64,000 bases of DNA from Leptidea sinapis (GCF_905404315.1 NC_066267.1:2122501-2186500), one strand, 5' to 3'. Positions 20,730 through 30,990 are shown, counted from the stretch's first letter. Notes: generated from the letters alone by a model not told the origin. Program-made: numbers and translations.

Positions 20730-21015
20730 ATCTGTCCACTCGGCGCCTAATTAGCTTTGGTCTTTGATTCCCTACTTCACGACACACACTACTCACGACG
20801 TCCATACATTCGGGTCTTTTTGTTGCATTTCTTCTGCAGAGAGAGACCACGCTTCCATGTTTTCCATGTTTGCGCTAATCTAAAACAATCCTCCCTATTA
20901 AAATTGTTAGCATGCTTTTTAATATCGATAGCTTCTCTAAAAAACAGAGGGATGTATTGGCATTCAGCAGAAATTACTCGTGGGTTATGCAGCTCGATCC
21001 AGTGTTTGGTAAGCT
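20730..21015 (-). pseudogene. Penelope-like element C-terminal remnant
   Basis: Minus-strand reading: HNPRVISAECQYIPLFFREA, IDIKKHANNFNREDCFRLAQ, TWKTWK. The 'REA.EI.KH..NFNRE.G..L...W' pattern is typical of the C-terminal region beyond the GIY-YIG endonuclease of Penelope-like elements. The GIY-YIG core and RT are not visible. The fragment is short, so the alternative is another retroelement C-terminus. Confidence 0.5.
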
Positions 21016-21485
21016 GATAATAAAAGTTAAAAAAACATTAAAAAATAATTTCCTATCGCTTATTTCGTATTGAATGTATTTGATTATAAAAATCGGCTGA
21101 AAGTTTTTAATAGCTTACTCTAGCGCCTATTATTCCATTCAAAATCCGTACAATATTTATATTCGTAACTTAAACTTTATCTCCCTTAACTTAAGAACAC
21201 GGTTCTATTATTGCTTCCTCGATTTTTCAAACGAGGTTTGAACTTTCTGTGCTCCGGACGTGTTATTAATAAAATTAATGTTATGTCAGGAACATGCGAA
21301 TTTTTTGTGATTCTGAAAGTGGTATTGTCTGAGTTGGCTTACAAAATTTTAAATATGTTGACTGTTTAATAGCTATGGGTTTGTGAATTAATAAAAACGA
21401 AAAACAATTGCTCTATAATCTATCCGTGTATTGTTTCTACTCCGGTTGCGAAAATAAATGAATTCGAATGATTTTTTTTTATTAT
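21016..21485. other. No gene recognised
   Basis: AT-rich; no repeat match noted. Confidence 0.4.
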
Positions 21486-21487
21486 TA

Positions 21488-21730
21488 TGAAAATAAGGGA
21501 CGAGACGAGCAGGAGCTGATGGTAATTGATACGCCCTACCCATTACAATGCAGTGCCGCTCAGGATTCTTGTAAAACCCAAAAATTCTGAGAAGCACTAC
21601 AATTGCGCTCGTCACCTTGAGATATAAGATGTTAAGTCTCATTTGCCCAGTAATGTCACTAGCTACGGCGCCCTTCAGACCGAAACACAGAAATGTTTTC
21701 ACATTACTGCTTCACGGCAGAAATAGGCGA
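21488..21730 (-). repeat. NR1 copy 4, 5' end missing
   Basis: Ends in oligo-A on the minus strand (TTTTTTTATTATTATGAAAATAAGGG on plus). GACGTTCAGCTGATGG is shortened by loss of the GGACGTTC segment. It extends to CGGCAGAAATAGGCG and then stops, lacking the first 60 or so bases of the element. Confidence 0.85.
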
Positions 21731-22115
21731 TAATCAATAGAATGTAATAGAAACGTTAATGTTATAATAATTCAGTCATTGTGTTGCTTCGATTAATCTC
21801 GAAAGCCCCATATTGACTATCTCTGAACCTCATTACAGTATTTTCCCCGAAATTCATAAACGAAATTGATATTAGCCGAATGAGGCGAATAATTTCTATA
21901 TTTAAGTTAGCTATCGGATTTATTCATAAGAATAAATATTAGTTTTTTAAGTAACTGTTTGCGCCGCAATTGTCTATCCTCTTTGTTGTATTTTTTTTGT
22001 AATGGCAAACTATAGTGCAGATAGATTCCTGTAGAGAGATACCTATAGACAACACACGAATTGGTTATTAGATTGGCTGATCTTATGCCAATTGTGACTC
22101 TCCCGCCGATTTTAT
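21731..22115. other. No gene recognised
   Basis: AT-rich flank between two NR1 copies. Confidence 0.4.
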
Positions 22116-22117
22116 CA

Positions 22118-22311
22118 GTGCAAAGGACACAGGATGCCGACTAGATATGGATGGCGCCTATTTCTGCCCTAATGTGTAAGCATTACTGTGTTTCGGTCTG
22201 AAGGGCACTGTAGCTAGTGAAATTAATGGGCAAATGAATCTTAACATCTTATCATTGACCATCAGCTGAATATCCTGCTCGTCTCGTACCTTATTTTCAT
22301 AAAAAAAAGGT
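22118..22311 (+). repeat. NR1 copy 5 with internal deletion
   Basis: 5' part GTGCAAAGGACACAGGATGC and CGGTCTGAAGGGCACTGTAG is present. The sequence jumps from TTAACATCTTAT to CATTGACCATCAGCTGAATA, deleting about 110 bp that include the whole hairpin. Oligo-A tail at 22304-22311. Confidence 0.85.
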
Positions 22312-22818
22312 TTAAGTGAAGTGAAGTGAAGTTCCTAGAGGATTAGCGGGGACCTCCAACAGACCATCTCTTCCTCGAAACCTCAAGTATGTCTGTCTAT
22401 TGTTTCGCCATAACTTATTTCCATTTTTAAAATCTCATGTTTTGCTATGCCGCCAAGCTACGCCCAGTGCTATGCTACGCAGCTCAGCTACGTGTGCTAC
22501 GAGGTATTCTCCGATAAGTTCGACTGGTTACGTCGAATCGTTCCGGCCCGCAGCTTGTTTCCTACAATTTTTATTGTAGTAAGTGAGTTGCGTGTCATCG
22601 CGGTTGAGCTAAAGGATACCTAACGGTGACAACTGACTCAGTTAACGTTGACCCGGTGATTTTCTTAGGCCTCCTGGTCTGAAAGAAACCGGACGACCCG
22701 ACCCCATTGCACTTGGTCTTTCCCAAGGGTGACGGTTTCCTGCTATATCCAGTAGGGATATCCGCGTCACTTCCGACCCCTGTTGCTCCCTGCCCTCAGC
22801 GGGGAGCCTCCCTTCACA

Positions 22819-24475
22819 ATGAACCCATCATCGGTACTTACCGACCGCCTCTTAGGTGAGATTTTTCATATGATTCAGTCCTCTAAAGTCTCAATCGACA
22901 CTAGTCGTCTCCTCTCAGGTATCTCTGAGTGTGAGGGCCACTTCCATTCGGCCCGTAGCTGACTCCCCGCGACCCCATTGAGCCCTTTGCTCATGCCCTA
23001 GTCCTTGCGGACATGGAGTTTTCAGACTACGCCTCCTGCGGCCGCAAGCGGCAAGTCCATTCCTCCTCGAAGGACTCTGATAACGGAACAGTCACTGGTT
23101 CCGTAGTCAATACCCACCTCCGTCCCTATCGTCCCTCTGACGATTCATTCCATCTGGTTCAGTCCAGGAAGAAGCGGTAGCCAAAGTGCATCGGGATCCA
23201 GGAGAATTCAACCTCCTTTTCCGCCCCGAAACCATAAATGACGCTTGATATTAGTTTGCCCCCGGAATCTATCCCCTCCACTTGCCAACCGGCGACACGC
23301 CCGCCCGTTCTCCCTTACAACAAGCCTCCACCGCCTATCATTCTCCGAGATAAGGCAAAGTGGACATACTTTGCCCAACTTTGCACCGATCACAAGGTGC
23401 GATATACCTGTATATATACGTGCCTCAAACACAGATGAGGCAATACGCATAGTCGTACCGACCAAGGACAACTTTCGTAACTTCACTCTCCTCCTCCCAC
23501 GGAAAAACGTGCCTTATCACAATTATACGCACCCAGATGAGCGCAAGGTCAAGGCAGTGGAAGGCTCCCTTGCACAGGAATCCGGCTAGATTATGGGTAC
23601 CATAACGGCACCTATTTCTGTCGTGAAGCTATGTTTCGGTCTGAAGGGCGCCGTAGCTAGTGAAATTACTGGGCAAATGAGACTTAACATCTTATGTCTC
23701 AAGGTGACGAGCGCAATTCTAGTGCCGCTCAGAATTTTTGGATTTTTCAAGAATTCTGAGCCGCACTGCATTGTACTGGGTGGGGCGTATCAATTACCAT
23801 CAGCTGAGCGTCCTGCTCGTCTCGTCCCTTATTTTCATAAAAAAAAGTTCATAAAATAAGCTGTCCTCCGTGGCCTCCCGTTCGAGCTCTCTAATGAGCT
23901 AATACAGGTGGACCTTGTCAAACAACGCTTCCCGGTCGAGGCTGTACATAAATGTACAGTCGTACCGGGAAGAAATACCCGTTAGCGTTAGTCATATTAA
24001 CTAACGTCCCTGAAGCCAGGGAACTTTTCAAAGGCGAGCGCACCGTGTGTGGGCTCTCCAATATATCGAATCTCCAAGGCCACCCAAACGAGGGCCACCT
24101 CCAGCCTCTAACTCCCAATTCCATTTTCCTCATATGAGGAATAAAACTTCCGGGCCCCAACTCTCCAGCTTATGGAGGCAGTCAGCCCCACGATCTCAGG
24201 CATTCAATGACTACTCCCGCCCCACTCCGGCCACCTTCAGTGGCCCCAGGCGGGCAGTACCTCCCAAGTCTCAATCAGGGTTACAAGGCCCCGTTAAAGA
24301 CGACACTAGGCGATGTCCAAATCCAAGAAATCTCCGTCCTGGCACGGCAACTCCGGACAGCTAAGTCCTCCAAGGAGCGCCTCTTTGCGCTGGTGGAGCA
24401 CCACCAATTGGTGGCCACCTTGAAATACCTAAAGCGCTTATCGCTTACCACATTGTGCGGTACGAGTTAAGCCTA
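22819..24475 (+). pseudogene. Jockey ORF1 (gag-like, PRE_C2HC domain), disrupted
   Basis: ORF1 encodes the RNA-binding protein of Jockey-type elements. Start chosen at 22819, where the frame reads MNPSSVLTDRLLGEIFHMIQ, then SSKVSIDTSRLLSGISEC. Later parts: HLVQSRKKR at about 23155, PPPPIILRDKAKWTYFAQLC at about 23320, TDEAIRIVVPTKDNFRNFTL and HNYTHPDERKVKAV, the PRE_C2HC domain typical of this gag. After the nested NR1 the same domain resumes with AVLRGLPFELSNELIQVDLV and later EARELFKGERTVCGLSNI. The C2HC knuckles are not recognisable in the downstream segment, and the C-terminal VLARQLRTAKSSKERLFAL region is intact at 24330-24440. Several stops and frameshifts: dead gene. Confidence 0.75.
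23563..23850 (+). repeat. NR1 copy 6, nested in Jockey ORF1
   Basis: Runs from GGCTCCCTTGCACAGGAATC to CTCGTCCCTTATTTTCATAA plus oligo-A. Host codons for Ala-Val occur on both sides (AAGGCAGTG at about 23550, AAGCTGTC at about 23861), as expected from a short target-site duplication. The GTGAAGCAGTAATGTG hairpin region is deleted here. Confidence 0.9.
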
Positions 24476-24890
24476 GGGGCGTATCACTCGATCCAACCAA
24501 TCACTCTTTATATCTTCTTTCAAATTTTCCTCTGACCTGGATTGCCAGACGCCAGATACATGTAGCCTTACCTCCCATCTGTGATCATCCTTCTAATATC
24601 TCTAAGTCCCAATTAGATAACACCTTCTCTTCTTCTTCACGATCCCAGCGAACACTCACAAGGGAGTGCCGTTTGCGCCTCTCTTCCCCAAGAGATTGTC
24701 GCCTCCGAAGAAGGCTTAGAGGGCACATTGCCCAAAGCCAACCTCAGGTGGTGTTTAGTGGGTAGGCACTTAGGTTCTTACGTGAGTCCCACAAAACCAA
24801 CGCAGACTTAGGCTGCATTGGTATGCATGAGCATTCACCACCTTACTCCCGTCGCTATCCCGGAGGAAGCCTATTAAAGGAAAAAAACCT

Positions 24891-25315
24891 ATTAAAGTTT
24901 TCTTGAACAGTATTGTGAGTGTACACAATGTATGGCGCCTGTTTGATTAACCATCTACATAAAAATAATTACGGTAGGAAGTATAGTACTTATATTATAT
25001 TGGTGAAATAAGGCAATGACGGTTGTATAAGTTTACTAAATTTATACACAAATTAGAGTTGCACAATACTTAAACACAAAACAGAATATTATGATCTTTT
25101 TACTAGTGTTCCGTCTAAAACTAATTCAAATACGTCTTCGCTCAAATATGCTTAGATTAAGAATTGGTCTCCACTCCGCTACAATTAGATACCGCACTAC
25201 CTAAGAAGAATAGCTTTTTAAGTTATTGCATAGCTTCTACGTGGAGACCGAATCCAGAAATTCCGTAACGAATATAACCTAACACGTACTTACTAGATCT
25301 ATATAGATATTTCGC
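24891..25315. other. No gene recognised
   Basis: AT-rich. GGTCTCCAC at about 25165 and GTGGAGACC at about 25241 form a small inverted repeat that may be a MITE end; support is weak. Confidence 0.3.
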
Positions 25316-25327
25316 CACGGTCATAAC

Positions 25328-25402
25328 AGTTGCCGTGGAACAGCGGTTATCACGTATGCTTTTTGTGCAGAAGGTCCCAGGTTCGAGCCTGGGGTACGTC
25401 TT
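25328..25402 (+). pseudogene. tRNA-Val-like pseudogene or SINE head
   Basis: TTGCCGTGGAACAGCGGTTA, TCACGTATGC, a seven-base loop, GCAGAAGGTCCCAGG and TTCGAGCCTGG follow the tRNA-Val order (D-arm AGCGGTTATCACG, anticodon stem TATGC/GCAGA-like, T arm). The T stem and loop are good. The acceptor stem does not pair and the anticodon position reads TTT in place of a Val anticodon, so it is not functional. It could be the head of a SINE, since a T-rich tract follows. Confidence 0.6.
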
Positions 25403-25595
25403 GATTTTTTTTAATTTCTTTATTTTTTTATCACGTTTTTTTAATTTATATTATTATGACAAGCATTTTTATTTAGTTTCACCTGTCCCGTTGTCTGTTT
25501 GTAATCAAATCTTGCAAGTAAAATTTTACTCACTTCCCGTTTGCTTTTTTTTAAGTAAATTTTATCAAAAAAAAATACTATATAAATAAAATAAA
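25403..25595. other. AT-rich spacer with a possible repeat piece
   Basis: AATCAAATCTTGCAAGTAAA at about 25505-25525 sits in a compositionally distinct patch, but no second copy is present here. Confidence 0.3.
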
Positions 25596-25597
25596 TA

Positions 25598-25690
25598 AAT
25601 AATTATAATTGCATAAGTTGATAAAAAATGCTATGCAATAGCTTTACCGCAGCAGTCCCCGAGTGCCACACGTCTTTTTTTATTACGGCA
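25598..25690 (+). repeat. Repeat F, longer copy
   Basis: ATAATTGCATAAGTTGATAA, AAAATGCTATGCAATAGC, GCAGTCCCCGAGTGCC and ACACGTCTTTTTTTATTA. The inverted, shorter copy is at 15855-15910. Class unknown. Confidence 0.65.
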
Positions 25691-25954
25691 ACTATAACGA
25701 GTAGATGCTTGTGTGCGTGGCATCTTAACACACAATTGCGTCTATCAAATTGTTTAACATATGCTTCGTGTTATTTTACATTAACATTAATAAAATACAA
25801 AATACTTATTGATATATGATCCCAGTGTCTTTCTGTTTTCATGTAGTATTATTTTAGTTTCGATTATTAGCAAAGTATAACAGAACATGTGGCACGTCAA
25901 AGTCGTTACATTATTCTTTTCCAAACATATTGAGATAAAACCTTAAAACTTAAT

Positions 25955-26178
25955 TAATTTCACCAGCTCGCTGGCCGAACGAAAAATGACGAAAGATATA
26001 TTTTATTTATATTTTTTTCTATGGAAATGGAGAAACAAGCTGTTTCGAAGCCAATATGTCTTTGCCTTCCAGATGACCGCGCCAAGAGCTGGTTCATTAA
26101 ACATGCATTCCAAGATCATAAAAATACAATTTCCTTTACAGTCCGGCACTACGCCTTTCGAGCAATAAAATGGTGTAT
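25955..26178 (+). repeat. Unclassified repeat H, copy 1 left half
   Basis: Matches the reverse complement of 27960-28150: CGAAGCCAATATGTCTTTGC, CTTCCAGATGACCGCGCCAA, AAACATGCATTCCAAGATC. An open reading possibility (AVSKPICLCLP, IKHAFQD) is shared by both copies, suggesting a decayed coding region, but I do not recognise the protein. A LINE-G copy interrupts it at about 26180 and it resumes at 26925. Confidence 0.7.
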
Positions 26179-26181
26179 GGA

Positions 26182-26910
26182 TTTTTTTTTTATGGAATAG
26201 GAGGACAAACGAGCGTACGAGTCACCTGGTGTTAAGTCACATCACCACCGCCCACAATCTCTTGCAATTCCAGAGGAATCACAGGAGCGTTGCCGCCCTT
26301 TAAGGAAGGTGTACGCGCTATTTTTGAAGTTACCCATGTCGTATCGTCCCGGAAACACCTCACAAGGAAGTTCATTCCACAGCTTTGTAGTACGTGGAAG
26401 AAAGCTCCTTGAAAACCGCACTGTGGAGGACCGCCACACATCCAGATAGTGGGGATGATATCCTAACTTGTGGCGTGTCGTGCGAAGTTGGAATTCGGCG
26501 GCAGAAATCAGGTTAAACAGCTCTTCGGAACACTCCCCGTGACAAATGCGGTAGAAGACACACAATGAAGCGAGATCTCTACGCAACGCTAAGTGATCCA
26601 GCCGTTCGCAGAGCTCTCGGTCCCCGACAATTCGAGCTGCTCAAATGGATCGAGCCCCAGTATCAACTGGGGTGCGCCAGACCAAAGATGACAGCAATAC
26701 TGTGTGGCTGGACTTGCGCTTTGTAGAGCGCTAGAATGTGGGCCGGCTTGAAGTATTGCCGTGCTCTATTAACGACGCCCAGTTTCTTCGAAGCCAATTT
26801 GGCTTTCCCCTCCAGATGGCTACGAAATTGGCAATCACTTGAGACCCAGTATTCCGATACTAAGCGAGGCTGTAAGGTAAGTGTTGTCGAAGAGCGGTGA
26901 TACGACAAAT
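26182..26910 (-). pseudogene. LINE-G: non-LTR retrotransposon 3' part (post-RT C-terminus)
   Basis: The best copy of this family. Minus-strand frames give SSDCQFRSHLEGKAKLASKK, LGVVNRARQYFKPAHILALY, KAQVQPH (26890-26690), then RRDLASLCVFYRICHGECSE, ELFNLISAAEFQLRTTRHKL, GYHPHYLDVWRSSTVRFSRS, FLPRTTKLWNELPCEVF and AYTFLKGRQR down to 26242. This is the region C-terminal to the reverse transcriptase in Jockey/RTE-like ORFs; catalytic motifs are not included. A frameshift lies near 26590-26660. The 3' end is oligo-A at 26182-26192. It is inserted in repeat H. Fragments of the family recur at 17325, 31055, 36690, 37930 and 40330. Confidence 0.75.
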
Positions 26911-26924
26911 GGGGTTTTTTTAGT

Positions 26925-27005
26925 GGTAGTAATGCGCAAACTTGAGTCAAGAATAAATTTCGCAGCAAACGCCCAATAATTACTTCTTTTAACAAACTTT
27001 TCTTG
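26925..27005 (+). repeat. Unclassified repeat H, copy 1 right half
   Basis: AAGAATAAATTTCGCAGCAA, ACGCCCAATAATTACTTCTT matches the reverse complement of 27858-27915. With 25955-26178 it forms one copy split by the LINE-G insertion. Confidence 0.65.
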
Positions 27006-27535
27006 TGTGTATTTAATTTTATGTTCAACAAAAACAGAATTCACATTCGTCAAGTAATAAACAGTGTGCTTCAAAAATATGTTTCATTAGTTATTAAAAT
27101 ATTGTACTTCTCCATGTCACCCTCCGAAATGATAACATTTTAATAACGCGAGCCAAGTGAATATATAAAGTATGACTATCATTCAAAATAACTAATATAC
27201 AAGCATAACATAAAACAGCGTAAAGTTTTAATTAATGCGGGAGAGAGATTTTCCCCAAGTGTATCCGTAGCTCCCTGAAGTAACGGCAATGAGGCTCGAT
27301 ACGTAATGACCTGGATTCCAGACTCGACTCGTTCACCCGTGGCGGGATCAGTATGACATCTATGTTATATTTATACGTCATGCTAAAACTTTGGCTATCC
27401 TTTGAGCAGTGTTTGATTTGACATTATTAAAAACTAAATAAAGCCAACGCGAATGACAATGTAGAGTCCGTTCACAGTTGTTGGACACACTTCTTTAAGA
27501 GCATTGTAAATTATGCTACATAGTTGGGTATGGTA
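27006..27535. other. No gene recognised
   Basis: AT-rich. No supported feature. Confidence 0.4.
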
Positions 27536-27537
27536 AG

Positions 27538-27789
27538 GGATCAGACGAGCAGGACGTTCAACTGATGGAAATTGATACTCCCTGCCCATTACAATGCAGA
27601 GCCGCTCAGGATTATTGAAAAACCCAAAAATTCTGAGCGGCACTACAATTGCGCTCGTCACCTGAAGACATAAGATGTTAAGCCTCATTTGTCCAGTAAT
27701 TTCACTAGCTACGGCGCCTTTCAGACCGAAATGCAATAATGTATACACATTACTTCTTCATGGCAGAAATAGGCTCCGTTGTGGTAGGG
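27538..27789 (-). repeat. NR1 copy 7, 5' end missing
   Basis: 3' end GGGATCAGACGAGCAGGACG through hairpin arms GCCGCTCAGGATTATTG and ATTCTGAGCGGCACTAC to TGGCAGAAATAGGCTCCGTT. It stops at GTGGTA, lacking the terminal CCAGTGGGAGG part. No oligo-A tail remains. Confidence 0.85.
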
Positions 27790-27842
27790 ATAAACCGAAA
27801 ATCTACTGAACTTTTTTACACTATCCTACAATTATATGGGCT

Positions 27843-28150
27843 GTACTCTATTTTAAAAATGGTTGTCAAAACAAGTAATTATTGCGCGTTTGTTGCGAAA
27901 TTTATTCATGATACATAAACCAAATACTATTTTATTACTCAAAAGGCATGATGCCGTAACGGAAAACGTATTTTTGAGATCTTGGAAAGCATGTTTAATC
28001 GACCAGATTTTGGCGCTGTCATTTGGAAGGCAAAGACATATTGGCTTCGAAACCGCTTGTTTGTACTCTTCCATAGAAAAAAATATAAATAAAATTTAAC
28101 TAATATAATATATTGCCTTTCTTAATTTTTTGTTCGGACAGCGCGCTGGC
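27843..28150 (-). repeat. Unclassified repeat H, copy 2 (uninterrupted)
   Basis: Reverse complement of the split copy at 25955-27005. A 73-codon minus-strand frame (from 28074) reads MEEYKQAVSKPICLCLP, AKIWSIKHAFQD, then KFRNKRAIITCFDNHF. I do not recognise it. The two copies face each other about 840 bp apart. Confidence 0.7.
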
Positions 28151-28159
28151 GAAATTAAA

Positions 28160-28960
28160 AAAGTAAGTTTCAATTTCAATTTCAATTTATTGCAATTGCA
28201 TAAATAAAGTCCTTAAATATAACATTTGGAGTAAATTATACAAGGCAGTATTATTGATACCCAGTTTGGGTGTCGCAATTTGGTCTGAACAGCAGACCGT
28301 AGTAGGGAGACCCATATTTTTATTTATTTTCGTTTGGCTCGTTTAGGAAGTCATTTACAGTATAGTAGTACTTTTCTAATAAAAAGTTTTTCAGTATTTT
28401 AATAAATTCATTTTCATTATTTATGCTTCGAATTTTGTTTGGCAGATTATTATATATTTTTATAGACATTACATAAGGACTCGATCTATGTAGTACTAAA
28501 TTTGATTGTGGGAGGTATAATTTATTTATATATCTTTCGGGAAATCAACGGGGCTTATTTTCCTTCTTTGTGTAATTGTGTAGATTTATTTTAACAAATT
28601 TGCATATTTCGAAGATATATATGGTAGACATGAGTCTGTATTTTTATTTTGGCCAGTATTCGTATGCACTTTTTTATCTCAATATGTTTGGCATACTAAT
28701 GTTCGTGTGCAATGGATAATTTAGTAACAGTACTGTGAGCTTGCAATTATATGACTTGATGTATATGATGAGAGGTTGATTCTCTTGTGAAAATTGAAAA
28801 CTATTTGACTTTGTGTACCTTTGTTATATCTTTTATTAGTTAATTCGACTTTATAAGGTCGGCAGTGTGGGCTTCGGTTAATTTTTTTTATATTTATTAT
28901 AAACAAACAGTTTCTTCTTAAAGTAATACAAAGTCCTGTAAAACTGTTTACACAGTTTTT
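28160..28960 (-). pseudogene. CR1-like non-LTR retrotransposon 3' end
   Basis: Minus-strand translation ends with NLVLHRSSPYVMSIKIYNNL, PNKIRSINNENEFIKILKN, FLLEKYYYTVNDFL and a stop at about 28332. The 3' UTR then leads to a repeated AATTGAAATTGAAATTGAAA tail at 28164-28190, typical of CR1/L2-type elements. Upstream to 28900 the frame is broken but IYIFEICKFVKINL is readable. It is 5'-truncated; no RT motif. Confidence 0.7.
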
Positions 28961-28964
28961 CTAT

Positions 28965-29190
28965 AAGATCCAGCGAGTCTCATACAATAAATCCTAAAAC
29001 GAACTTACTGTAACTGTTACTGCAACAAAACATAATACTTCAATTGTTTTTTAAATTTATTTTTGTTTGGTTCCTCTGGCAAACTTTTAAGCAGATATGG
29101 TTTTCTATTCTAAGTTCTATCGCCAAAGCAATTGTTTACTCTAGGTACTTCAAGTTTGCCTGATGTCATCGAACGGGTGCCATGATTATG
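28965..29190 (-). pseudogene. Second LINE C-terminal fragment (weak)
   Basis: Minus-strand reading gives SHNHGTRSMTSGKLEVPRVN, NCFGDRT and a KSLPEEPNKNKFKKQLKYY stretch. This resembles the 'HNTR....L..PR......G.R......LPEE....KFK..LK' C-terminus of non-LTR elements, with one in-frame stop. No 3' tail was identified. Confidence 0.45.
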
Positions 29191-29529
29191 ACTAACTAGC
29201 CGTTCCCACCCGCTTCGCTGGGCGAATTTTAAAAGGAAATAAATTAAATTTTATTCATCTTATTACAAATACAATAAAAAAAAGAAGCCATTAACCATCT
29301 AGAATGAATTTCGCATCGAATGATGGTAGTTTCATGTCGATATGATCAGTGGTTTAGGCGTGATTGAGCCTCAAACACATACCATTTTCATTATACGTGG
29401 GTAACACTAAAAATGTTTAGAACTGGCCAGTTAGAAGCATTGCTAATGAAAACTTTTTTGAATTTCAATTTGAGAACTCTTTGGTAACCTAATGTAGTTA
29501 TTGCATTAATTTGTCATTTGTTTTTATGA

Positions 29530-30205
29530 ATTGGCGGCAAATCTAAAAATCTTGTTACCTACGCGTGAAAATAAACCTAACGCGAGAAAATTTTCGGTCA
29601 ATGATTTACTATGACTTTCGTTGTGGGCTTACTCAGCAACAAAGCTATGATAGGCTGCGACTAGCATTTCTTAATTAAGATCGTGCCACTATTTACAATT
29701 GGTTTAACGAGTTTAAGGGTGGACATAGCAATCTCAATGATGATCCGCGTGAGGGACGTCCTTTAACAGCGACTACTGAAGATACCATCAGTGCTGTGCG
29801 ACGCATAATAGAGGAAGATAAGAGAGTGACATATCAGCAGATACGGGCAAGCCTAGGCATTGGTATGAGTCAAGTTCAAAAATAATTCATGAACATTTAG
29901 GCGTCAGGAAGATGTGTGGTGAACCAGGTGGACTCCCCATACTTTAACCGACTGCCAGAAACACCTTCGCATGGACTGGTGTCGCCAAATGTTAAATAAG
30001 TTCAACGGCGGTGACTCAAATACTGTATTTGACATCGTCTTTTATTTTTTAAGACTTTCATTTATTCCCAAAAACTAAAGATAAAATTCAAGGTATTCGC
30101 TTTACGAGCCCTGAAGGAAGAATGGGCCCACTGCTTTTTTCAGTCGTTCCATCGAATGCGACGATGTGTAGGGAGGGAGATTACTTCGAAAAACAATAAA
30201 AGTAC
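29530..30205 (+). pseudogene. Mariner transposase, internally deleted
   Basis: The N-terminal DNA-binding part is clear: RSMIYYDFRCGLTQQQSYDR, LRLAFLN, a stop, DRATIYNWFNEFKGGHSNLN, DDPREGRPLTATTEDTISAV, RRIIEEDKRVTYQQIRASLG, IGMSQVQK, then the linker HEHLGVRKMC with a frameshift. After SNTVFDIV at about 30038 the sequence jumps to the end of the protein (DFHLFPKTKDKIQGIRF), RMRRCVGREGDYFEKQ and a stop at 30199. The D,D34D catalytic core is deleted. It cannot act as a transposase. The exact terminal inverted repeats were not identified. Confidence 0.85.
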
Positions 30206-30239
30206 TGGCAACTTTCTACATTAAGCCGTTTTTCATTTT

Positions 30240-30600
30240 TAAACTACTTCAAAAAAGGAGGAGGTTCTCAAGTCGTCGGTTTATTTTTTATGTTTGTTAC
30301 CTCAAAACTTTCGTCTGGGTGAACCGATTTTGATAATTCTTTTTTATTTGAAAGCTGGTGCTTCCCGTGTGGTCCCATTGTCATTTGGTCCAGATCTGAC
30401 AATGGCATCCATGAGAAAACCATAAACCACTTTGCTATCAAAGTGGATGATAAATTTACGAATAACTCAATATCGCGCCAACCGATTTCGATGATTCTTT
30501 TTTTATTGGAAAGGATACACTTCGAAGATAGTTTGGTGAGTGTTTGGTTAGGTTCTGATTACGGAATCCATGACAAAGTAACGGAACTCTTTATAATTAT
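30240..30600 (+). repeat. Dispersed repeat I, body, copy 1
   Basis: ACTTCAAAAAAGGAGGAGGT, TGGGTGAACCGATTTTGATA, GAAAGCTGGTGCTTC and GACAATGGCATCCATGAGAA recur in the same orientation at 46728-47070. Class unknown, no coding frame. Confidence 0.8.
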
Positions 30601-30614
30601 TAAACATTTTAATT

Positions 30615-30990
30615 AATTAAAATAATTACGTATTTTTCTATAATCTAATTAATTAACCTAGTACCTGACCTTCTAGTTACGATTATTGTAATTTTTGGAG
30701 TCGGTGTCATCCAGGATAGGTTTGTAACTACAGAAATAGTTATAGGTGATGTGCTTGAGTCGTGGGGAGGCGAGAGGCGAGAGCGGGTCGCGGCGGAAGG
30801 ACACCGATTTCAAAAATAACAATAATCGTAACGAGAATTAGGTTAATTAATTAGATTGTAGAAAAATACGTAATTATTTTTATATTTTTTAGTGCACATT
30901 ACATCTATTGTTTTGGAATAGTGTTTTTGAAGTCGGTTGTTTTTTTGTTAAAAATTTTTTCTTAACATTTTCAGTGTTACCTAGGTATAT
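30615..30990. repeat. Repeat I arm: foldback palindrome plus terminus
   Basis: 30621-30712 (TAATTACGTATTTTTCTATA, ACGATTATTGTAATTTTTGG, AGTCGGTGTCATCC) is complemented by 30799-30885, giving roughly 85-bp imperfect arms around a GC-rich 85-bp centre. The right end continues with TGCACATTACATCTATTGTT and TTTTTGAAGTCGGTTGTT. Single copies of the arm lie at 47350-47545 and 55065-55250. Confidence 0.75.

Larger units (their letters stand above)
22440..24890 (+). mobile_element. Decayed Jockey-clade retrotransposon with nested NR1
   Basis: GC-rich block in AT-rich DNA. 22440-22818 looks like 5' UTR; 22819-24475 is the ruined ORF1 (separate entry), broken by NR1 at 23563-23850. 24500-24890 looks like 3' UTR or the end of ORF2 (TTAGGCTGCATTGGTATGCA, CTATCCCGGAGGAAGCC). 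Nearly all of ORF2 (endonuclease and reverse transcriptase) is missing between about 24475 and 24510, so this is an internal-deletion derivative. It is a different family from the element at 56190-60840. Confidence 0.7.

Noticed and set aside
25328..25402. Functional tRNA-Val gene
   Set aside because: The acceptor stem does not pair and the anticodon position is not a Val anticodon.
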